NCBI RefSeq assembly: GCF_001680005.1
Contig: NC_033567.1
Location: 2,418,001-2,482,000, forward strand
Length of the DNA: 64,000 nucleotides
Source of the DNA: Plasmodium coatneyi
Taxonomy: Eukaryota; Apicomplexa; Aconoidasida; Haemosporida; Plasmodiidae
Direction: 5' to 3'
Part shown: piece by piece, positions 58,328 to 64,000 of the stretch
Position numbering within the stretch: the stretch's first letter is position 1
How the letters are laid out: every line of letters begins with the position of its first letter
Position numbers and translations under genes: made by a program
The notes under the pieces: model-generated
Databases searched by the model: none
The model's input: only the letters and a program-made list of their open reading frames with translations
Told to the model about the DNA's origin: nothing

Positions 58328-59872
58328 TTTGGGGAGTGGTCGGGCGAGTAAAGTGGACAGCTGATTGCCAGTTGGTTTTGAGAAGCGCCCAACTGCGTGT
58401 ATTTTTGCCTCACATTGGGGCGTATCACTTACGTTATGTTGTTCTGTGTTGTATTATGCCGCACTGTGCTATGCTGTATTTTTTTTTTTTTCCATTTTTC
58501 CTTTTTCCCCCAAGAGTGCAGAAACTTGACGCGCCTGTCCCCTCCGATGAACAACCTTCGCCGCATTCACCCATATGTATGTACATGTTCATGCGTGGCG
58601 TAAAATTCCGTATGCCGTTATATTTTCCCCTTCTCCTGCGTGCACACAAATGGAAAGACGGACAAGCGCGTATAGCATCCTCAAGGTATGTCTCCCTCCG
58701 CGTGAAATGACGACAAATGAGCAAGCACCGGTAGGCACAATTTCATTTTTCGCTTTCTCCCGAAATGCATATTAAAAGGAGTACACTTGGGCCCACGCGA
58801 ATAGTTGCGCAAATTTGTACAGGTGCAACCAGAAAGACATACGAACGATAATACGTATGCATGTACTTGCCCATTCACCCAACGCACTGGTGTCAAGTAA
58901 ACCATTTCATCGCCTGTCCATCAGGGAAAAAAGTAACGTATGAAGAAGGGGCGTTGCGCTTACGTTACATGTGTGCATCCCTTTGCGGATAAAGGCGCAG
59001 CGTAATTTAAGAAAACTTTAAAGAAATCCCCTTTCTACATTTTCCCGCACATACGACATGTACAATTTGCAAAAATGAGGAAAAGAAACTGAACCCCACA
59101 GATATGTGACCTCAAAATGACTTATCACAACCCAAAGTGTTACCAATAACTTTGTGCCAATTTGGTCAGTTACATTTATTCACAAATGGTTTCTTAAAAT
59201 GGAAAATAAATCACCCCCCTTAGGTGTAATTTTCCGTTCAGCTTTCGTCATTTTTAATTGACCCGTTAAGGCAGAATTGGAGCCTTTTCGCGTTTTTTTC
59301 CTTTCCTTTCCTTTTCTTTTTTTTTTTTTTTTTTACATAAAGGTTGATATAACCATGTTGATTTTTCCATGCGGCCTTTTGGTAAGAACGTTTTTACATT
59401 TTTCCTGGACGTTTCATGGGAAAAAGGGGGATATAAGGAAAGTAGGCTTTCCCAAATGAATTATATTTTTTTTCTTTTAAATTGTTACAAATTCAGGAAG
59501 AAAAAAAAAAAGGAAAACATTCTTATAAAAAAAACAAAATGTACTTGAAATTTTATCACGCAAGATATACGTAAATTGGGAAAATGTTGCATGCGTTTTT
59601 ACTTTCATTTTTGCGGAGAAAGTGGCAATAATTTTCCTTCAAGGGAATTAACGAATTGTTGAAAAATTTAGAAGAAAATATGAGCGGCGTGCTTTAATGG
59701 CCAACAATATTTGGCGCACTTTTAAAATTTTTAAAATCAATTCCGAATGTATATACATGGAAAGGGATATGTGCGGCACCACGTGGTAACGCATAAAGAG
59801 GGCTACGATTATGATGCGCCTTTTAAATTTGGTATAATGTAAAGGAATTAAAATCATAAAATTATTATTTGA
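58328..59872. other. Intergenic region between PH gene and tRNA-Ser
   Basis: Promoter side of the PH-domain gene (minus) followed by increasingly AT-rich sequence. No coding or repeat feature beyond T-runs (58,481-58,492; 59,319-59,334). Confidence 0.5.
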
Positions 59873-59954
59873 GACAGTTTGTCCGAGTGGTTAAGGAGGT
59901 TGACTCGAAATCAACTGGGCTCTGCCCGCACAGGTTCAAATCCTGTAGCTGTCG
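59873..59954 (+). tRNA. tRNA-Ser (anticodon CGA)
   Basis: Type II tRNA. Acceptor stem GACAGTT with AGCTGTC (one G-T pair), anticodon stem GTTGA/TCAAC with loop CTCGAAA giving anticodon CGA, a long variable arm (GGGCTCTGCCC region) as required for serine tRNAs, and T-arm ACAGG-TTCAAAT-CCTGT. The last base is the G discriminator typical of tRNA-Ser. No intron. Confidence 0.96.
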
Positions 59955-60967
59955 TTTTTTTCAAGCACGGCAAAACACGAGAATGGAATTAAAAAAAATT
60001 ATATAAATAAAAATGAGTGCGCGTTAATTTTTATATTAACCTATTACCCACGAAATCATGTGTTCGCGATTGCAAATATCCTTCGAAAAATAAGAGGAGA
60101 AATAATGAAAAACGGGATGAAAAGTATTTTCCCCCATAAAGGCGCTCTTTTTATAACGGATGATTTCTCGTCAAACGGAGGGACAAAATTTTTCATATTT
60201 TACTTGACCGCCCATTTTGCCCTTAAATTACTTATCAATAAATAAGCAAACCCTTAAAATGGTTACGCCATCGAAATAGGAACGATTTAGTCTTATGCCT
60301 AAAATTGGTAGGTGCACAATTAGGGGAGAATTCCCCGCGTGGAAAATATTCTCACCTGATCCTTTACTCATGACCCATTTTTGCATTCCTTTTTTATTGC
60401 TTTCCACTTGAACGTTTTTTCCCCATTTCTGCAATTTTATTTTATTTTTTTTTTTTCAACTCTTTCAGCTATATCTAAAGATTGAATGGAAAAATTGAAT
60501 AAAGCTTCTACGGCATGGCTTGAAAAAAAGAAGGAAAGAAAGAAAAAAAAAAGTACTGACCTTTTCAAAAAAATATTTATGTATGTGTAAAAAGGAAAAA
60601 CGGAACGGGAAAAAATTATAAGGGAAAAATCCTGTGGAAAAAAATGAACGAACGCTTTGGATCTTAAGTAAGGAAATTACGAACAACTAAGAATAGAATT
60701 AAAAGTTTGCCAACAGGTCAAAATAAAGTGGAAAGAATTTTTCCTGACTTATTTTGATTACACAAAAACTTGAGCACTGTAGTACAATGAAAAAGAAAAA
60801 AAAAAGAAAGAGGAAAAAAGGAGGAAAAAAGAAAAGTCATTTTGTTCCTTACACACTGTATAAACTGTGTACGCGTGGTGTTATTTTTGCCTTCCTTCCC
60901 TTCCCAGTGGGGAAGGGGGGATAGGCATTATATTCAATCAATGTTACACCACATACAATGTGTTACA
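59955..60967. other. AT-rich spacer between tRNA-Ser and the KIR-like gene
   Basis: 3' flank of the KIR-like gene. A purine-rich GAAAGAAAAAAA stretch at 60,790-60,836. No gene. Confidence 0.55.
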
Positions 60968-62913
60968 TCACATGTTCTGATAACCTACCATCCCTCGACC
61001 CCCCGCATTATTCGTTCTTCCTCTGGGTTGTGCAGAATACGCGGCAGAACGTAGTGTGGTAGAATCTTCTGCTGTGGAATCTGCTATTGTTGATTCAGTT
61101 GTTGAATCATATGTTGAGCTGTTTTCTGTGAACGTATCAAGGTTTCGTGTGGTTGATCTTTTCCTTCTTGTGCTTCTTCTTCCTCCTCCATTTCCAAAAG
61201 TGTGATTACCAAACCAAGAAGACCATGGTTTATACTGAAGGGAAGGAACGTTGTTAGTGGTGGTAGGTGGAAGGTTGTTAGGGGTGGTTGGTGGAAGGAA
61301 GGTTTTGTTAGGGGTGGTTGGTGGTTGGTCGAAGGAGGGTTGTTAGGTGGTGGTAGATGGATTGTTAGGTGGTAGGTGGGTTGTTAGGTGGTGGTAGGTG
61401 GGTTGTTAGGTGGTGGTAGGTGGGTTGTTAGGTGGTGGTAGGTGGGTTGTTAGGTGGTGGTAGGTGGGTTGTTAGGTGGTGGTAGGTGGGTTGTTAGGTG
61501 GTGGTAGGTGGGTTGTTAGGTGGTAGGTGGGTTGTTAGGGATGGTTGGTGGGTTGTTAGGTGGTGGTAGGTGGGTTGTTAGGTGGTAGGTGGGTTGTTAG
61601 GGATGGTTGGTGGGTTGTTAGGTGGTGGTAGGTGGGTTGTTAGGTGGTGGTAGGTGGGTTGTTAGGTGGTGGTAGGTGGGTTGTTAGGTGGTGGTAGGTG
61701 GGTTGTTAGGTGGTAGGTGGGTTGTTAGGGATGGTTGGTGGATTGTTAGGGGTGGTAGGTGGAAGGAAAGGAAGGGAGGTCTAAGGAAGAAGGAAGGAGG
61801 TCTAAGGGAGGAAAGGAGAGTCTAAGGAAGGAGGTCTAAGGAGGAGGAAAGGAAAGGAATGTGTCTAAGGAGGGACGGGGGATAGGGGTAGAAGGAATAT
61901 TATTTCACTATTAATTGTAGTGGTAACTGTATTTAATACCTTATATAAAAAGAAAGGAAAAGCCGTTGCTGCTAATGTACCAAATATGGAGGTGATGGAA
62001 GATGTCGTTTTGGCATTGCGGACTGCTTCGTCTTTTGCTTTAGAGGCTTTTGCTTGTTCTTGCTGTAATTTCTCCTGCAATTGGGAACTTGCCGTACTTG
62101 CTTCTTTCACTGTTTGCAGTTTATTGTCTGATTCACATTGTAATTTTAACAGTTTCATTAAAATATCATCTTTATTTTGTACCCAAAATGATTTACAATA
62201 ATCATCGCCTTTGTTTTTTGTACAGTGCGCACTTACAGCAAAGTAAGACGAAAGCATTGTATCTAAGTAATAGCCATATTGTTCACTACAATTGGGGCCA
62301 CTACCCTCTAGTATTGCTTTTATAGCATCAGAGTCCTTCCAGTAATCGAATACTGTTCTTCTGTTATAGAATATGTCCCAGGGAACTTTATTCTTGTATA
62401 CAATGTTACACTTATTTTGAATGGAAATATCTGTGAACGCGTTGTAAATGTCTTCCAAGGTTTTCGTCCACTTAGAGATATCCGAATCCTCGGAGACTAT
62501 ATCCCCTATCCAATAATATAAAAAATGGCACCAATCATCATTAGATGGATTATCCTTATTCATTTTACACGCACAACAGTAAGCTTTTGGGAACATGCTC
62601 TTCATTCCAGCAAGTCCTTGGTCTGATCCTACGTTATTACTGATCCTAGTCTCCCAATCTTCGCCCAAAATATCTTTGCAATCACATTTGTTTGAGGAGG
62701 CCGTACTGAATCTATTGTAGAAGGTGGACCTTGAGGGTATCAGCCCTTGAAACTGACCCTGTCTATATAGCTGGCAAGAAGTGTAATATATGCATAAATA
62801 TATATACTTTCATGTATTTTTTATATTCTTATTATATGATGAATAGTGCTTTATATATTCACGTCCATTTATCCATATTGCGTAGGGGAACGGACCTGCT
62901 TTGGTGTTGTCAT
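60968..62913 (-). CDS. KIR-like (PIR superfamily) variant antigen, three exons
   Basis: Exons 62896-62913 (MTTPKQ), 61940-62752 and 60968-61234 join in phase to 365 aa, the classic KIR layout of short first exon, long cysteine-containing exon and cytoplasmic exon. Exon 2 has about 11 cysteines (CDCKDI, CCACKMNKDN, CTKNKGDDYCKSFW), a Glu/Lys/Gln coiled stretch and a single membrane helix near its end (SIFGTLAATAFPFFLYK). Exon 3 encodes a basic then Ser/Thr-rich tail (YKPWSSWFGNHTFG ... STTESTIADSTAEDSTTL). KIR proteins are multigene antigens of P. knowlesi and allies placed on or exported towards the infected red-cell surface. The reading frame is intact. The first-exon donor (GTCCGTTC) is weak, so that exon is less sure. 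It differs from SICAvar, which has many more exons. Confidence 0.88.
61251..61760 (+). repeat. G-rich minisatellite inside the KIR-like intron
   Basis: About 20 tandem copies of a ~22-bp unit built from GGTGGTAGGTGGGTTGTTA, with 19- and 21-bp variants (GGGATGGTTGG types). It fills most of the 705-bp second intron of the KIR-like gene. The + strand is the template strand, so the transcript carries the C-rich version. Confidence 0.92.
61761..61870 (+). repeat. Purine-rich AGGTCTAAGG repeat block
   Basis: Next to the minisatellite in the same intron, several copies of AGGTCTAAGG/GAGTCTAAGG in GGAAGGA-rich sequence. In the gene's sense it is a long pyrimidine-rich stretch near the 5' side of the intron. 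Confidence 0.75.
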
Positions 62914-64000
62914 TCTGTCCTTCGTCTGCGTACACTTCCTTATATTATAAATTTATGTTAAAAATTGTTTATTCATGCAGGATAAATATGTAAATGTAGG
63001 AATTTTGTCTGTTGTATAATGATTATAAAAAAATATGATAGTTTTCTTTCTTTTTTTTTTTTCCCCAATAATATACATTAATTCGTAAAGCAATGTTAAC
63101 ACACTATACACAAATATGCATCAGAATCATATCATTATATGTGCACATATATAATTAAGGGAAGATAAAAAAGTAGGAAGAAATAAGCCCAAAAGAAGCA
63201 GTTGCACAATAGAACAGGAGGAGAAGGAAAGGAAGGAAAAAAAAGGAGAAACTCTTTAAGTTTCTCTTCCTCTCCTTTAAACTACTTTAACACTTCCTGA
63301 ACCCTAAACCCTTCTAAACCATTTTAACACTTCTTGAACCCAGAACCCTAAACCTCTCAAACCCTTTAAACCATTCTAAACCTCCTTTGAACACTAAACC
63401 CTGAACCCCAAATCATTTTAAACCCTACTTTTATTCCTGAACCTTTTAGAATCGTATAAATTAAAAAAAAAAGAAGAAAAGGAATGGAATGAAAGAATAC
63501 ACATTAACATGTGCAAAAAATATATAATGTGCACCAAAAAAGAGGTAGCTAAAATAGTATGTAGTGCACATCTTCTGCATGAATGAGGTATTTGTATCAT
63601 AATTATAAGGGAAAAAGATTAAAAAGAAAAGAAAGAAGAGAAAGAAAAGAAAAAAGAAAAAAAAAGGGAAGAAGGAACTTTTATTGCTACTGAAAAGTCC
63701 TCAATAGAAGAGGGGGAGGGGTGTATACTGCAAAAAACACTATTATAAAGATGTGCCCATATATATTTTCTTTCTTCCAACATAATAAATTCACCTAATT
63801 CCCATATTATTCTATCCTTTTCACTTAATCAATAAGTTCAAACTCTTCCTATTACATATGGATAAGCATGTACACATGTATATTGGAGGGGGGAGGAGAG
63901 TTTTATTCTCTGCACATGTGCATATGTGAACTGTATACACTATATATATGTGCACGTTAACAATTATTAATAATTTTTTTTTTAGAAATAGTAGAACACA
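62914..64000. other. Upstream region of the KIR-like gene
   Basis: AT-rich, containing the presumed KIR promoter, a hairpin at 63,246-63,266 (GAGAAACT with AGTTTCTC, five-base loop), the telomere-like array listed separately, and a purine-rich GAAAAGAAAG tract at 63,618-63,668. No further gene exon was found up to the window end. Confidence 0.5.
63293..63425 (-). repeat. Internal telomere-like heptad array (degenerate)
   Basis: Many AACCCTAAACC, TGAACCC and TTTAAACC units, i.e. degenerate copies of the Plasmodium telomere heptad GGGTTYA read on the minus strand, interspersed with CATTTTAACACTTC spacers. Internal telomere-like repeats near SICAvar/KIR genes are known from the P. knowlesi genome. 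Confidence 0.85.

Noticed and set aside
61251..61760. CRISPR-like or coding repeat array
   Set aside because: Contiguous tandem repeat without spacers, inside a eukaryotic intron, with variable unit length.
60968..62913. SICAvar fragment as an alternative identity for the variant antigen gene
   Set aside because: Three-exon structure, one membrane helix and length of about 365 aa fit KIR. SICAvar genes have many cysteine-rich exons.

Overview
The window is nuclear DNA from a malaria parasite of the monkey-malaria/vivax group, most likely Plasmodium knowlesi or its close relative P. coatneyi. The reasons are: many introns with Plasmodium-type GT..AG borders, moderate (not falciparum-like) AT content, very many poly(dA:dT) tracts, Plasmodium-specific families (CPW-WPC, CDPK, a three-exon KIR-type PIR gene) and an internal block of degenerate telomere-like heptads next to the KIR gene. 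From memory, the order kinase - CPW-WPC - eEF1-gamma - RPL6 - RPN3 - CDPK5 resembles a block of P. falciparum chromosome 13; I could not check this.

Layout. 1-11.7 kb has no convincing protein gene. It holds a Pro tRNA (6.9 kb, +), the initiator Met tRNA (9.2 kb, -), simple repeats and a divergent pair of ~70-bp repeats that look like small structured RNA genes. 11.7-33 kb carries a membrane-anchored Ser/Thr kinase, an 11-exon CPW-WPC surface protein, a METTL13-like methyltransferase with a long basic N-terminus, a secretory-leader protein with a RimP-like core (inferred apicoplast ribosome factor), a degenerate F1-ATPase alpha-like protein and an eight-exon Spartan/SPRTN protease. 33-41 kb holds translation and proteolysis genes: eEF1-gamma and RPL6 diverge from a 3.2-kb spacer, followed by proteasome subunit RPN3. 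43-50 kb holds a LMBD1-like polytopic membrane protein split over about 19 small exons, and a small protein resembling TFIIIC subunit GTF3C6/tau55. 53.9-58.3 kb holds CDPK5 (merozoite egress kinase) and a PH/coiled-coil protein. 58.3-64 kb has a Ser(CGA) tRNA, then a complete KIR-like gene whose second intron is a G-rich minisatellite, with telomere-like heptads upstream.

Most genes are unrelated housekeeping or stage-specific genes in alternating orientation, with no operon-like logic. Ribosome-related functions recur (RPL6, eEF1-gamma, RimP-like, tRNAs, TFIIIC-like). The KIR/telomere-repeat segment marks the switch from conserved core to variable antigen territory.

Limits: exon borders come from reading frames, splice consensus and family comparison recalled from knowledge. 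No searches were run. The exact 5' end of the LMBD1-like gene and the 3' ends of some genes are uncertain.
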